Shown piece after piece: positions 1 to 8,494 of a DNA stretch of 41,631 bases. Source of the stretch: Phycisphaeraceae bacterium. Lineage in GTDB: Bacteria; Planctomycetota; Phycisphaerae; Phycisphaerales; Phycisphaeraceae. The stretch covers positions 1 through 41,631 of the forward strand of contig NYZC01000355.1 of NCBI GenBank assembly GCA_002686995.1, given 5' to 3'. The first letter of the stretch is position 1. Every line of letters starts with the position of its first letter. The notes beneath the pieces were generated by a model. That model ran no database searches, was not told the origin of the DNA, and was given only the letters and a program-made list of their open reading frames with translations. Made by a program: the position numbers and the translations under genes.

Positions 1-2063
1 ACCGGCTGCAGGAAGTTCGCGCGGCCGTCGTCGAAGTTCTCGCTGAAGGGCAGCGTCGTCGTGCCGACGAGGACGAAATCGTCGAACGTCGCTTCCGCGG
101 CATTCGTGCCCAGGCCGAGGTCGCCGTCGAGCAGCGAACCGGTGAACGAATGGCCGAGCTTCTCGACGCCGTCCACGAGCAGCGTGGCCGTCCCGCCGTC
201 GAGCAGCAGTTGCAATGAGTAGTCCGTGCCCGTGGCGATCGACTCCGTGGCCGTGGCCTGCGCGACCCAGCTCGTCCCGTCGTAATGCCCGATCTTGAGC
301 TGGTTCTGGCCGAAGAACGCGCCGGCGAACTTGAAGTCGTTCTCGCCCTGGTAGTCGAAGACGAGCACGCCGTTCTTGCTCAGGCCGCCCACGCTCAGCC
401 CCCGGACCGTCGCCTGCATGCTCACCGCGGACGGCAGCGGGTCGAGCAGATCCACCAGGGAGATCGCGTCCTGTCCGGCCTCCGGCGCCGCGTGGTAGCG
501 GTTCGCGCCGTTGACCGACCATGCGGCCGCGACCGCTTCGAACGAATCGGCGACACCGTCGTCGAAGTTTTCGACGTAGGGCAGGGCGGTGGGGGTAGGG
601 TCGGGGTCGGGGCCGCCCCCGCCGTCGATCGTCTGATTCACCGCGGTCTGAAAGGACCGGGTGGTGCCATCAAGCCAGGTGATCTCCACGTCGACGGGCC
701 CGGTGTGGCTGCCGAGACCGAAGTGGATGATCAGCGGGGCGAACTTGGCTTCGCCGTAGCCGCTTTCGACCTGGCGGGTGCGGGTCGTGCTGCCCGCGGT
801 GACCTTCACGATGGCGCCGATCGTGTTGGCGTCACCCCCGAGATCGACCTTGAGCCACGAGTTACTGTTGCTCAGGGTGTTTCGAAACAGCTTGGCCCCG
901 GCCACGAGGTCGAGGTCGCCGTCGTTGTCGAAGTCGACCCAGGAGTCGTATGCCTGGTTGTAGAGCCCGCCGAGACCCTGCACTCCGGTCACGTCGCTGA
1001 AGTTCGGACCGCTGGTGTTCGGCGTGTTGCGAAACAGGGCGCTGGTATCGGACGACGAGTAGCTGGGCGGACCGAACGCGCCGTACCACAGGTCGAGGTT
1101 GCCGTCGTTGTCGTAGTCGCCGAGCGCCGGCGACGCCCAGGACTCCCGGAAATAGATCCCCCGCTGGCCGATGTCCGTCATCGCGTAGCCGCCGCCCGGG
1201 CCCTCGTTGCGAAAGACGCGCGGCTCGGGGTTACCCGGGTGGGCGAAGTTGCCCAGGAAGATGTCCAGGTCGCCGTCGTTGTCGAGGTCGCCCCACTGCG
1301 CGCCGACCGAATGTCCCGATTCGTTGAGCCCGACGTTGATGAAGGGAAACGGTTGACCGTTGCGCTGATTCTGAAACAGGCCGTTGTTCTGCAGGAAGTA
1401 GGCAGCGGTGTAGACGTCGAGGTCGCCGTCCTCGTCGTAGTCGGCCGAGGTCACGCTGCGCACGTACCGGCCGTCGCCCTGCCAGGCCAGGTCGAAGCCG
1501 CGACCGCCCGGCTGCGTCGCGTCGGGCACGCTCACGATGAGCTGGCTGTTGTTCGAGACGTAGCCGCCGCGGTAGAAGTCGAGGAAGCCGTCGTTGTTGA
1601 AGTCGCCCACGCTGCCGCCGCCGCCGATGATCCCGTTGTCGGGTGGAACGTGGGTGACCTTCTGAAAGCTGCCGCTGCCCTCGTCATTGCGCAGCACCGT
1701 GATGTAGCCCTGGTGGCCGACGAGCAGGTCGGTCCAGCCGTCGTTGTCGATGTCGCCGGCGAAGATCTGTCCGTTCTGAAGCCCGTCGCTCAGGGGGCCC
1801 TCATCGCTGTACACGCCCTCGTCGTTGCGCCAGAGCCGCCAGTGATTGGTCCACCCGGCGGCGTCCTGCCAGCCGTCGTTGTCGTAGTCGAAGAACGTCG
1901 GGGCGATGCTGCTGGTGCCGAAGACGGCGGAGGTGGCATCGGTGAATGCCAGCAGCAGGCGCGGCTCGAGCGGCTCCATCGCGACCGGGGCCGCCGCGGG
2001 GTGCCGGAGTCGACGACCGCCTCGTCGGCCAAGGCGGCCCTTCCTTTTCGTGCCTCGAATCAC
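1..2063 (-). CDS. Secreted FG-GAP/VCBS propeller protein with LEPR-xLL N-terminus, cut by window edge
   Basis: The frame is open from a GTG at 2063 to the window edge, so the C-terminus is missing (at least 687 residues). The GTG is preceded by AGAAAGG at a good distance; an alternative ATG lies at 1979. Residues 29-39 read MEPLEPRLLLA, the LEPR-xLL motif typical of secreted planctomycete proteins, after an Arg-rich leader. Seven Asp-rich calcium-binding FG-GAP/VCBS repeats follow (for example DYDNDGWQD, DIDNDGWTD, DFNNDGFLD, DYDEDGDLD, DLDNDGDLD, DYDNDGNLD, DFDNDGDLD), enough for a seven-bladed beta-propeller. An ASPIC/UnbV domain comes next (HFGLGSHTGPVDVEITWLDG), then a Pro-rich linker and two modules that both begin with LP(Y/F)xENFDDG, the first resembling a LamG-like jelly roll. 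Family knowledge suggests an extracellular adhesion or carbohydrate-binding protein; the exact ligand is unknown. The fold assignment is confident, the function is not. Confidence 0.85.
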   Translation of the reverse strand, partial: MIRGTKRKGRLGRRGGRRLRHPAAAPVAMEPLEPRLLLAFTDATSAVFGTSSIAPTFFDYDNDGWQDAAGWTNHWRLWRNDEGVYSDEGPLSDGLQNGQIFAGDIDNDGWTDLLVGHQGYITVLRNDEGSGSFQKVTHVPPDNGIIGGGGSVGDFNNDGFLDFYRGGYVSNNSQLIVSVPDATQPGGRGFDLAWQGDGRYVRSVTSADYDEDGDLDVYTAAYFLQNNGLFQNQRNGQPFPFINVGLNESGHSVGAQWGDLDNDGDLDIFLGNFAHPGNPEPRVFRNEGPGGGYAMTDIGQRGIYFRESWASPALGDYDNDGNLDLWYGAFGPPSYSSSDTSALFRNTPNTSGPNFSDVTGVQGLGGLYNQAYDSWVDFDNDGDLDLVAGAKLFRNTLSNSNSWLKVDLGGDANTIGAIVKVTAGSTTRTRQVESGYGEAKFAPLIIHFGLGSHTGPVDVEITWLDGTTRSFQTAVNQTIDGGGGPDPDPTPTALPYVENFDDGVADSFEAVAAAWSVNGANRYHAAPEAGQDAISLVDLLDPLPSAVSMQATVRGLSVGGLSKNGVLVFDYQGENDFKFAGAFFGQNQLKIGHYDGTSWVAQATATESIATGTDYSLQLLLDGGTATLLVDGVEKLGHSFTGSLLDGDLGLGTNAAEATFDDFVLVGTTTLPFSENFDDGRANFLQP

Positions 2064-2276
2064 GATGCCGCCTTTCTGAGCCGGAGACGGCCGCAGGGCC
2101 GGTGGTGGAGGGCGCGCGGAGATACGTCGCCTGGGGCAATTGGCTAACACGCGCCCCGATGCGCGTATTCCAACCCAACATTATAGCCGGCAGTCGAGAC
2201 GCCCCATCAAAAACCGTATCGCATGAGTAGAATGGACACCGTCCCCTTTTTGTTCATACCCCGTGGATACCTGAAC
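2064..2276. promoter_or_regulatory. Divergent intergenic region
   Basis: This 213-bp stretch separates two divergently transcribed genes and so should hold promoters in both directions. A TATA-like CATTATAG lies near 2180, but no convincing -35 partner is visible. A start at 2223 for the plus-strand gene would shorten the region. No RNA gene is seen. Confidence 0.3.
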
Positions 2277-3887
2277 ATGCGCATGCCGACCCCCGCCATC
2301 ATCCTGATCGCGACGATCCTCATTCCGGCCGCCGCGCCGACTGCTTCGGCGGAGGCGGTCGCCCGGCTTCCTCAGAATGGGTTCGACCAGCCCGATCCCG
2401 ACCGCCTCGTTAAGGAGGTCAAGGTCGGCGACGCCGTGATCCGGTTCTTCGGCGCGCGGCCGTCCGACGCACTGTGGCAATCGCCTCGCGACGAGACCGT
2501 GTTCACGGTCGGCAGCACCTCTTCGTGCTACTTCTATCCGCAGCGGCCGACCGACACCGCCGTCGTGCTCTGCAGCGAGTCGAACATGTTCGACCTGCGC
2601 CAGAGCCATCCGATCCGCACCGAGGTCACCGGCCTCGAGCCCGACACCGTCTACTACTACCGCGTCAACGACTCGCGCGAGTTCGTTCGTATCCGAACCG
2701 CGCCGCCGAAAGGCCGGTTCTCGCCATACCAGATGACCGTGGTCACCGATTCCCAGGGACCCTATGACACCGAGGGGCGCAAGGACCGCCACACCCTGGG
2801 CAAGTTCGAGCAGGCCAACGTCGCGGCCAACTACAAGTTCAACCTGACGTCGGATTCGATGCGCAACCTCGTGCAGCCGGATTTCTCGCTGCACTGCGGC
2901 GACGTGATCGAGGACGCACGCTACTGGATCCAGTGGGAAAAGGAGATGTTCGGCGACCTGAAGTACTACCTGACCCAGGCGCCCTGCATCGCGGCGATCG
3001 GCAATCACGAATACGAGGATCCGCGCTGGTGGCGCTTCTTCGACCTGTCGACGCCGCCCCAGGATGACGACGGCAGCACGGGGGCGTACTTCGCCTTCGA
3101 ATGGGGCGACACGCTGATCATCTCCCTGGACTCGAACGGCAACTACTACCCGCGGTTCGACGTGGATCACCTGCCGGAGAAGGTCAGGTACGAGATCACG
3201 GACGCGGCGATCGCCAAGGCGCGCCCGCACCTGGCGGCCCCCATCCTGTCGTCGCTCGAGACGATCAAGGGACGCCGTTACGAGCGAGTCGACATGATCC
3301 GGACCCTTCACCGGCTCGGTGCGTCACCGACGGACAGCCGCGTGATTCGCACGGCCGCCGCGCAATGCAGCACCGGCGACCGCAACGACATCGTGCGGGC
3401 CGATCCCGACCCCCGGTTTTGCGATCTCGACGTGTTCTACCAGCGCGCGGGATTGAGCAAGATGTACAAGTGGCTGCGCAAGACGCTCGCCGCGCACCAG
3501 GATAAGCGATACATCTTCCTGATCCAGCATCACCCGCTGCTCTACGGCGGCGAGGGCGCGAAAAGCGTGCATCCCATCTTCGAGGAGCACGGCGTCACCG
3601 CCACGTTCTCGGGTCACTGGCACGGCTTCGCGCACAGCGTCAAGAACGACATCCACTACTTCCAGGCCGGGGCGCTCAGCGATAACGTGTTCTCGGGCCT
3701 CGGCGGCGGCGGCCCGTACTTCAAGTTCCACCGATTCGGCCCCTCCTACCTGCTGCTCACCGTCGACGCCGACCAGGCGCAGGTCCAGGCCATCGGCCGC
3801 GACAACAAGGTGTTCTACGAGGTCACGCTGAAGCCCCGGCAGGCCGTGAAGGCCGCGACGCAGGAGCCCGCGGCATCGGCGCCCTAG
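2277..3887 (+). CDS. Secreted purple-acid-phosphatase-like metallophosphoesterase
   Basis: Predicted exported calcineurin-like phosphoesterase. I chose the ATG at 2277 because it gives a compact signal peptide (MRMPTPAIILIATILIPAAAPTASA in two halves: charged start, hydrophobic core, ASA cleavage site); an in-frame ATG at 2223 would add 18 residues. Counted from 2223, an FN3-like N-terminal domain ends with LEPDTVYYYRV (residues 138-148), as in bacterial purple acid phosphatases. The dimetal motifs follow in order: DSQ (176-178), GDVIE (226-230), GNHEYE (260-265), QHHP and GHWHGF in the last quarter. The first motif is D-x-Q rather than the usual D-x-H; the other enzyme of this type at 30770 has D-x-Q too. 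Substrate is unknown; phosphomonoesters or phosphodiesters in the periplasm are plausible. The next gene follows closely on the same strand, suggesting co-transcription. Confidence 0.82.
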   Translation: MRMPTPAIILIATILIPAAAPTASAEAVARLPQNGFDQPDPDRLVKEVKVGDAVIRFFGARPSDALWQSPRDETVFTVGSTSSCYFYPQRPTDTAVVLCSESNMFDLRQSHPIRTEVTGLEPDTVYYYRVNDSREFVRIRTAPPKGRFSPYQMTVVTDSQGPYDTEGRKDRHTLGKFEQANVAANYKFNLTSDSMRNLVQPDFSLHCGDVIEDARYWIQWEKEMFGDLKYYLTQAPCIAAIGNHEYEDPRWWRFFDLSTPPQDDDGSTGAYFAFEWGDTLIISLDSNGNYYPRFDVDHLPEKVRYEITDAAIAKARPHLAAPILSSLETIKGRRYERVDMIRTLHRLGASPTDSRVIRTAAAQCSTGDRNDIVRADPDPRFCDLDVFYQRAGLSKMYKWLRKTLAAHQDKRYIFLIQHHPLLYGGEGAKSVHPIFEEHGVTATFSGHWHGFAHSVKNDIHYFQAGALSDNVFSGLGGGGPYFKFHRFGPSYLLLTVDADQAQVQAIGRDNKVFYEVTLKPRQAVKAATQEPAASAP

Positions 3888-3930
3888 AGACTGCATCACC
3901 TGCATGATCGCGCAGTCGCACCATCCCGGG

Positions 3931-4533
3931 ATGATCAGGTTCGCGTCGCGCTCGAGCATGCCGTCCGCCCTTCTGGCGACGGCGCTGGCCCTGTGCGGAT
4001 GCGGCGAGCCGCGGGCGGAAGTGCTTGATCTCGAAGGGCGCCCCACGGATCCCCTGGTATCGATGCCGGCCGCCGTCGTGCTCATCTTCACGCGCACCGA
4101 CTGCCCGATCTCGAACCGGTACGCGCCGGAGGTTCAACGCCTCCACGAGAAGTTCACCTCCCGGGACGTCAGGTTCTATCTCGTGTACCCGAATCCGGAC
4201 GTGACCGTCCCGCAAATCAGAAAGCATCTCGAGGATTACTCGTACACGATGACCGCCCTGCGCGATCCGCGTCATCGGCTGGTCGACACCGTGCGGGCCA
4301 CCTTCACGCCCGAAGCGGTCGTGTTCGTGCCCGGAGCCCTATCAGGAGGTCGATCCGAGCCGAGGCTGGTCTACAAAGGGCGCATCGATGACCGATTCGT
4401 CGACTTCGGCAAGGCGCGCCCGGCCGCGACGACACGGGATCTGGAGCAGAAGCTGGAGGCGATCCTCTCCGGCGAACCAGTGTCGCTGACGACGACCCCG
4501 GGAATCGGCTGTCTCATTCGAGATCTGAAATAG
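3931..4533 (+). CDS. Redoxin-like (thioredoxin-fold) lipoprotein
   Basis: A 200-residue protein if started at the ATG at 3931; an ATG at 3904 would add nine residues, and neither has a strong ribosome-binding site. The leader ends ALALCGC, a lipobox-like site suggesting a membrane-anchored lipoprotein. The core is an AhpC/TSA-like thioredoxin fold with FTRTDCPISNRYAPEVQ, where a single peroxidatic-type Cys sits at the CxxC position (C-P-I-S). The C-terminus has TTPGIGCLI, a second Cys in a position that recurs, from my memory, in planctomycete redoxin proteins of this kind, which may be the resolving Cys. It begins 43 bases after the phosphoesterase stop, so the two are probably one transcription unit. 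Role in thiol redox or peroxide handling is inferred. Confidence 0.65.
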   Translation: MIRFASRSSMPSALLATALALCGCGEPRAEVLDLEGRPTDPLVSMPAAVVLIFTRTDCPISNRYAPEVQRLHEKFTSRDVRFYLVYPNPDVTVPQIRKHLEDYSYTMTALRDPRHRLVDTVRATFTPEAVVFVPGALSGGRSEPRLVYKGRIDDRFVDFGKARPAATTRDLEQKLEAILSGEPVSLTTTPGIGCLIRDLK

Positions 4534-4573
4534 CCTGGCGGCACGGAGGGTGACGCGGCAAACCCGGCGGCCC

Positions 4574-5875
4574 TTACTCCGCGCCGGCGCCGTCGTACTT
4601 CTCCTTGAACGCCATGTCCAGCCACGCGCGCAGGTAACGAGGCCGTGCGTGCGCGTCAAGGACCGGCGCCCAGTCGCCCCATGACTGGCGGTTGCCGTCG
4701 CGGTGACCGACCCCGAACAGAAGCATCTCCGTGCTGCGCTGCGCGCCGTCATCGAAGCCGTACAGGTGGTTCCAGGCGGCCGTGCCGAGTCCGTCCGAGC
4801 AGATCACCGTCAGCGAATGCTGGGGGTCGGCGCCGCCCAGAACGATGCGGTTGCCCGCGAGCATCGGGCTCTGCCGGCCGGCCGTGACGAACTTATTCTT
4901 CCAGGCCGCGCACAGGCGCACGGGGCCGCCGACGGTGTCGCACCCGATCAGGCGCGGATAGGCGGCATGCTCGGCGACGAACCGACTGGCCGTGCAGCTC
5001 ATCACGTCCTGGAATTTCTGCTGAACGTTGATCTGGCTGTTGGGCGACCGGCAGCGCACGAGGTCGTTGCCCGGCCCGGCGCCTTCGATGTCGATGAACC
5101 CGTAGCAGCTGAAGTGCAGGTTGCCGCCGCGCACGTCGACGAACGTGGTGTAGCTGGCGCTCTCCGTGACGACGCCGCCCCAGCGCGAGCAGTCGATCGC
5201 CTCGGAGTCCTTCACGATGTTGTACCGGCTGCTGCTGCCGAAATAGAAGCCGTCCGCGCTGGCCCGCTCGGAGCCCCAGTATCCGAGGTCCCCCAGCGCT
5301 TCCAGGAAACCGCAGCCCTCGACGCGGCATCGGTAGATCTTGTTGTCGCTGGTCCCCCAGTCGCCGAACGCGATCCCGGCGTTGTGGTAGACGAAGCAGT
5401 CCCGCACGAGATTGCGGCCCTTCAGCATCACGGCCGCGCCGGTGGTGTAAGCGTAGGCCTTTACCTCGCGGTCCTTCATCAGCGGCCAGTGGGCGTACTT
5501 GTTGCCATTGATGACGGCGCCCGTCAGGTGGGTGCCGCGGCCGAGCACGAGCAGGTCGCCCGTGCACGGCAGTCGCTTGAGCACCGCATTCGGACCGAAA
5601 CGGATGCGCCGCATGGGCCCGGTCTCGAGCGGGCCCGTCGCGCCGTAGATCATCGGCCGATCGGGATCGTCGCTGCCCGGGAAGAGCACCTGCGCGTTCT
5701 CGTCGAAGCACCGCTGGATGTGCTCCCGGTAGTCGACCGAGCCGTCCGTGACATGGCCCGCGGGCAGGTCGTCGCGCACGTCCGCGTAGAAGTCCTCCGG
5801 CGGCGCGGCACGGGCCGCGGACGCGACGAACGCGATCAGGTATCCGGCAAGGAGGCCGGTGCGCGCCAATGCCAT
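4574..5875 (-). CDS. Secreted right-handed beta-helix protein (pectate-lyase-like fold)
   Basis: A 433-residue protein with a signal peptide ending ARA before APPEDF. The N-terminal part (YREHIQRCFDENAQVLFPG) matches the start of pectate-lyase-superfamily beta-helix proteins, and the rest shows the repeating short beta-strand pattern of such helices (HLTGAVINGN, NLVRDCFVYHNAGIAFG, NKIYRCRVEGCG, YNIVKDSEAIDCSRWGGVV). No catalytic Asp/Arg cluster could be assigned by eye, so it may bind or cleave polysaccharide. AGGA nine bases before the ATG supports the start. It lies ten bases after the stop of the small secreted protein at 5886, so the two are very likely co-transcribed. It converges on the redoxin gene with 40 bases between the stops. 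Confidence 0.7.
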   Translation of the reverse strand: MALARTGLLAGYLIAFVASAARAAPPEDFYADVRDDLPAGHVTDGSVDYREHIQRCFDENAQVLFPGSDDPDRPMIYGATGPLETGPMRRIRFGPNAVLKRLPCTGDLLVLGRGTHLTGAVINGNKYAHWPLMKDREVKAYAYTTGAAVMLKGRNLVRDCFVYHNAGIAFGDWGTSDNKIYRCRVEGCGFLEALGDLGYWGSERASADGFYFGSSSRYNIVKDSEAIDCSRWGGVVTESASYTTFVDVRGGNLHFSCYGFIDIEGAGPGNDLVRCRSPNSQINVQQKFQDVMSCTASRFVAEHAAYPRLIGCDTVGGPVRLCAAWKNKFVTAGRQSPMLAGNRIVLGGADPQHSLTVICSDGLGTAAWNHLYGFDDGAQRSTEMLLFGVGHRDGNRQSWGDWAPVLDAHARPRYLRAWLDMAFKEKYDGAGAE

Positions 5876-5885
5876 GCGGTCTGTC

Positions 5886-6425
5886 CTATTTCGAGTGTTT
5901 CCTGTTGGCGATCCGCGAAGTCTGGCAGAAGTCCTGGATCAGTTGGTTCATCCCCTCCTTCGCCAGGTCGGCGGCGCGGCCCCTTGTCTCGATCCCCAGG
6001 AAGAACTTGGTGTAGGTCGGCACCTCCAGGCTCCGATTCAGCCGGGGAAACTGCACCTCCTGCTCGAGCTCCGACAGGAACACGAACCCGATGATCTCGG
6101 GCGCGTCCGGCTCGACGCCGCCCGAGACGATGAGCGTCATCAGGGGCGCCTTGCGATCCTCCGTGATCTCGACATCGACCTTCTCGAGCTGGGCTCGCCA
6201 CATCCCGCGAATCTCGCTTTCCTCCAGCCCGAGGATGTCGAGGTCGGGCGCCACCTCGCCGATCTCCAGCCGTATCGACCGGATGCCCTCGAGGCTGCGC
6301 GCCTCGTCCGGCATCCGCATTTCAGCCGTCCGCGGCACGAACGGTCCGCCGACCGCGGTGACCGCGGCGCCCAGGCCGACCCCCACGAGAAGAACGGAAA
6401 CGGTGGTCCATGGAATTTTGCACAT
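5886..6425 (-). CDS. Small secreted protein of unknown function
   Basis: I do not recognise this family. The 179-residue product starts with a short basic stretch and a hydrophobic segment (VSVLLVGVGLGAAVTAV, residues 9-25), a signal peptide or membrane anchor. The remainder is mixed alpha/beta with two similar-looking halves: LEGIRSIRLEIGEV followed by LEESEIRGMWRAQLEKVDVEI, and later a second strand-rich part ending in a basic C-terminus. GGAG sits nine bases upstream of the ATG. It is the first gene of a two-gene unit with the beta-helix protein ten bases downstream, and its promoter region contains the heptamer array at 6451-6513. Reality as a gene is supported by good start context and tight spacing. 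Confidence 0.6.
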   Translation of the reverse strand: MCKIPWTTVSVLLVGVGLGAAVTAVGGPFVPRTAEMRMPDEARSLEGIRSIRLEIGEVAPDLDILGLEESEIRGMWRAQLEKVDVEITEDRKAPLMTLIVSGGVEPDAPEIIGFVFLSELEQEVQFPRLNRSLEVPTYTKFFLGIETRGRAADLAKEGMNQLIQDFCQTSRIANRKHSK

Positions 6426-6450
6426 CGTGGTCGGCTCCGTGGATCAGGGA

Positions 6451-6513
6451 AGGAGCGGGGAGCAAGAAGCGGGGAGCAAGGAGCAAGGAGCAGGGAGCAG
6501 GGAGCGAGGAGCA
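6451..6513. repeat. Nine-copy heptamer tandem array
   Basis: Nine uninterrupted 7-bp units of consensus RGGAGCR (one unit has AGAAGCG) lie in the divergent region, 26 bases from the start of the minus-strand gene. One strand is almost pure purine. It resembles in design the STRR heptamer arrays known from filamentous cyanobacteria, but with another consensus. Confidence 0.9.
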
Positions 6514-6650
6514 TGAACTGTCGGAAGCGACTCGCCACCCGTACCTGGTTCATGATAGGTTACGTCCGGATACTTGATATCGGCGATATCGCGGGCGACA
6601 ATCGCGACCCGGCGGCATCGGCTTCACGTTCGCATGCTCACGTCATCCCC
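6514..6650. promoter_or_regulatory. Upstream region of the propeller/thioredoxin gene
   Basis: This 137-bp stretch holds CATGATAGGTTACG around 6551-6564, a possible -10 region, and GATATC twice, three bases apart (6577-6591), forming an almost perfect inverted repeat that could be an operator. Neither is proved. Nothing coding is seen. Confidence 0.25.
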
Positions 6651-8450
6651 ATGAACCGTTCGGCCTTCGGCTTGCGACCTGCGATCGGGGTTCTCGCGGG
6701 CCTTCTCCTGGCCGTGCTGGCCATCGCCTGGTGGCCCCGAGCGAGCGAGGGGCCCTCCGCGCCGCCCGAGGCGACGCGGGCCGGCGGCGACGATCAGGAG
6801 CCGGGGCCCACCACCGCCGAGACCGAGTCGTTCCACGATGCGGCCAGCGCGCAGCTTGCCCGAATCGGCAAGCTCATCGTCGCGGCGGAGAAGGTCGAGC
6901 CGGCCCGGCTCGTCGACCTGGTGACCGACGCGTTCACGTGCGGGCCGCTGGTTCCGGACGAGATGCGGGTGGCCCATGAGGACGCGGCGATCCACGTGGC
7001 GCGCGGCGACGTCGATGCGAGCCGGGTGCATCGGGGCGCAGCGGGCCTTGCCGACGCGCTGAACCGGTGCATCGAAGATCTCGAGGGCGTCGCGAACATT
7101 CGGTACAAGTTCAAGCAGTTTCGCGTCGAGCCCGGCGCCGACGCGTCGGGGACCACCGACTACTTCTCGCTGGGCGGCCTCCGTGACGGCGGCGCCGTGG
7201 AGCAGCACGCGACGTGGCGCTGCGTCTGGGACATCCGTACGGCCGACGAGCGTCCGCGCCTCGTGTCGCTGGCCGTCTCGGACTTCGAGCGCACCACGGT
7301 GACGAGCCCGAGCCGAACGCTCTTCGCCGACTGCACCGAGGCCGTTCTGGTTGGCAATCCGGCCTGGCTGGAGCAACTCTGTCGTGGCGCGCGGCACTGG
7401 GTGGAGCGGATCGAGCGGCGCCAGGGCATCGACTTCAACGGCCACCACGGCCTCGCCCTCGGTGACGCCGACGGCGACGGTCTCGACGATCTTTACCTCT
7501 GCCAGGGCGGCGGTCTGCCCAACCGGCTGTTCATCCGCAAGCCCGACGGGACGCTCGTGGATCGCTCCGCGCCGGCGGGCGTCGACCTGCTCGACCCGAC
7601 GACCAGCTCCCTGTTCATCGACGTCGACAACGACGGCGACCAGGACCTGGTCGTTGCGACGCGCCGGGCTCTGCTGGTGATGGAGAACGACGGCAAGGGG
7701 CGGTTCGACATCCGGTTCTCCTCCCGGAAGGCCGCCGACGCGATGTCGGTCACGGCCGCGGACTACGACGACGACGGAGACCTGGATCTCCACGCGTGCC
7801 GCTACTATCCGTTGGCCGACGTCCGCCAGTCCCCGGTCGCGCTGCCGTATCACGACGCGAACAACGGCCCGCCGAACACGATGCTGCGCAACGAAGGCGA
7901 CTGGCGGTTCACCGACGTCACCGCCGCGGCGGGGCTTGACGCGAACAACCGGCGCTGGAGCTACGCAGCGGCATGGGAGGACTTCGACGACGACGGCGAC
8001 GCGGACCTCTACGTGGCCAACGACTTCGGGCGCAACTGCCTCTACCGCAATGACGGGTCCGCCGGGTTCGTGGACGTTGCCGCCGAGGCCGGCGTCGAGG
8101 ACATCGCCTCGGGGATGTCGGTCACGTGGGGCGACTACGACGGCGACGGCCTGATGGACGTCTACGTGAGCAACATGTTCTCGTCGGCCGGCGGCCGCAT
8201 CGCCTACCAGCGCTCGTTCAAGCCGGGCACGACGGCCGAGGTCATGACGCTGATCCGGCGCCTCGCCCGCGGCAACTCCCTGTTCAAGAACCTCGGCGAC
8301 GGCACGTTCCGCGACGTGAGCCTCGAGACCGGCACGACCATGGGGCGCTGGGCCTGGAGCTCCAACTTCTTCGATATGAACAACGACGGCTGGGAGGACC
8401 TGCTGGTCGCCAACGGCCACATCACCGGCGAGGACACCGGCGACTTGTGA
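6651..8450 (+). CDS. FG-GAP propeller protein, 5' part, ending at an in-frame TGA (candidate selenocysteine codon)
   Basis: Starts at the ATG at 6651 with a membrane anchor (GVLAGLLLAVLAIAWW, residues 13-28), followed by about 235 residues of mixed structure and then six FG-GAP/VCBS repeats: DADGDGLDD, DVDNDGDQD, DYDDDGDLD, DFDDDGDAD, DYDGDGLMD and DMNNDGWED. It ends GHITGEDTGDL then TGA at 8448-8450. Beyond the TGA the same frame continues SFFWRQVV and then the seventh repeat, the ASPIC/UnbV domain, a thioredoxin fold and TPRs (next CDS entry). A seven-bladed propeller therefore needs both parts. The TGA has a SECIS-like hairpin just downstream. If it is decoded, this and the next entry are one protein of about 1166 residues. 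If not, the product is a truncated propeller. Homologues are usually exported or membrane-anchored; the true role is unknown. Confidence 0.85.
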   Translation: MNRSAFGLRPAIGVLAGLLLAVLAIAWWPRASEGPSAPPEATRAGGDDQEPGPTTAETESFHDAASAQLARIGKLIVAAEKVEPARLVDLVTDAFTCGPLVPDEMRVAHEDAAIHVARGDVDASRVHRGAAGLADALNRCIEDLEGVANIRYKFKQFRVEPGADASGTTDYFSLGGLRDGGAVEQHATWRCVWDIRTADERPRLVSLAVSDFERTTVTSPSRTLFADCTEAVLVGNPAWLEQLCRGARHWVERIERRQGIDFNGHHGLALGDADGDGLDDLYLCQGGGLPNRLFIRKPDGTLVDRSAPAGVDLLDPTTSSLFIDVDNDGDQDLVVATRRALLVMENDGKGRFDIRFSSRKAADAMSVTAADYDDDGDLDLHACRYYPLADVRQSPVALPYHDANNGPPNTMLRNEGDWRFTDVTAAAGLDANNRRWSYAAAWEDFDDDGDADLYVANDFGRNCLYRNDGSAGFVDVAAEAGVEDIASGMSVTWGDYDGDGLMDVYVSNMFSSAGGRIAYQRSFKPGTTAEVMTLIRRLARGNSLFKNLGDGTFRDVSLETGTTMGRWAWSSNFFDMNNDGWEDLLVANGHITGEDTGDL

Positions 8451-8454
8451 AGTT

Positions 8455-8494
8455 TCTTCTGGCGGCAGGTCGTGCCGCGCTCACCGGACGAAGA
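8455..8494 (+). promoter_or_regulatory. Candidate bacterial SECIS element after the TGA at 8448
   Basis: GCGGCA (8462-8467) and TGCCGC (8473-8478) form a perfect 6-bp stem around the loop GGTCG (8468-8472). Seventeen bases separate the TGA from the loop. In Escherichia coli fdhF, from memory, the SECIS apical stem carries a GGUC loop 18 bases after the UGA with the same GCAGGUC context. TCTTC (8455-8459) can pair with GAAGA (8490-8494) as a lower stem with an uneven internal loop. SelB binding is inferred only. Confidence 0.5.

Noticed and set aside
285..2147. 620-codon plus-strand open frame
   Set aside because: Antisense to the FG-GAP/LEPR-xLL gene; the product is low-complexity Val/Glu/Arg without any domain, while the minus strand has clear repeats.
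6451..6513. CRISPR array
   Set aside because: Units are 7 bp with no spacers; no cas gene nearby.
6624..8420. 598-codon minus-strand open frame
   Set aside because: Antisense shadow of the propeller gene, a product of high GC at third positions.
8448..8450. Reassignment of TGA to an ordinary amino acid across the genome
   Set aside because: Several good genes in the window end in TGA, including overlapping ATGA stop/start pairs.
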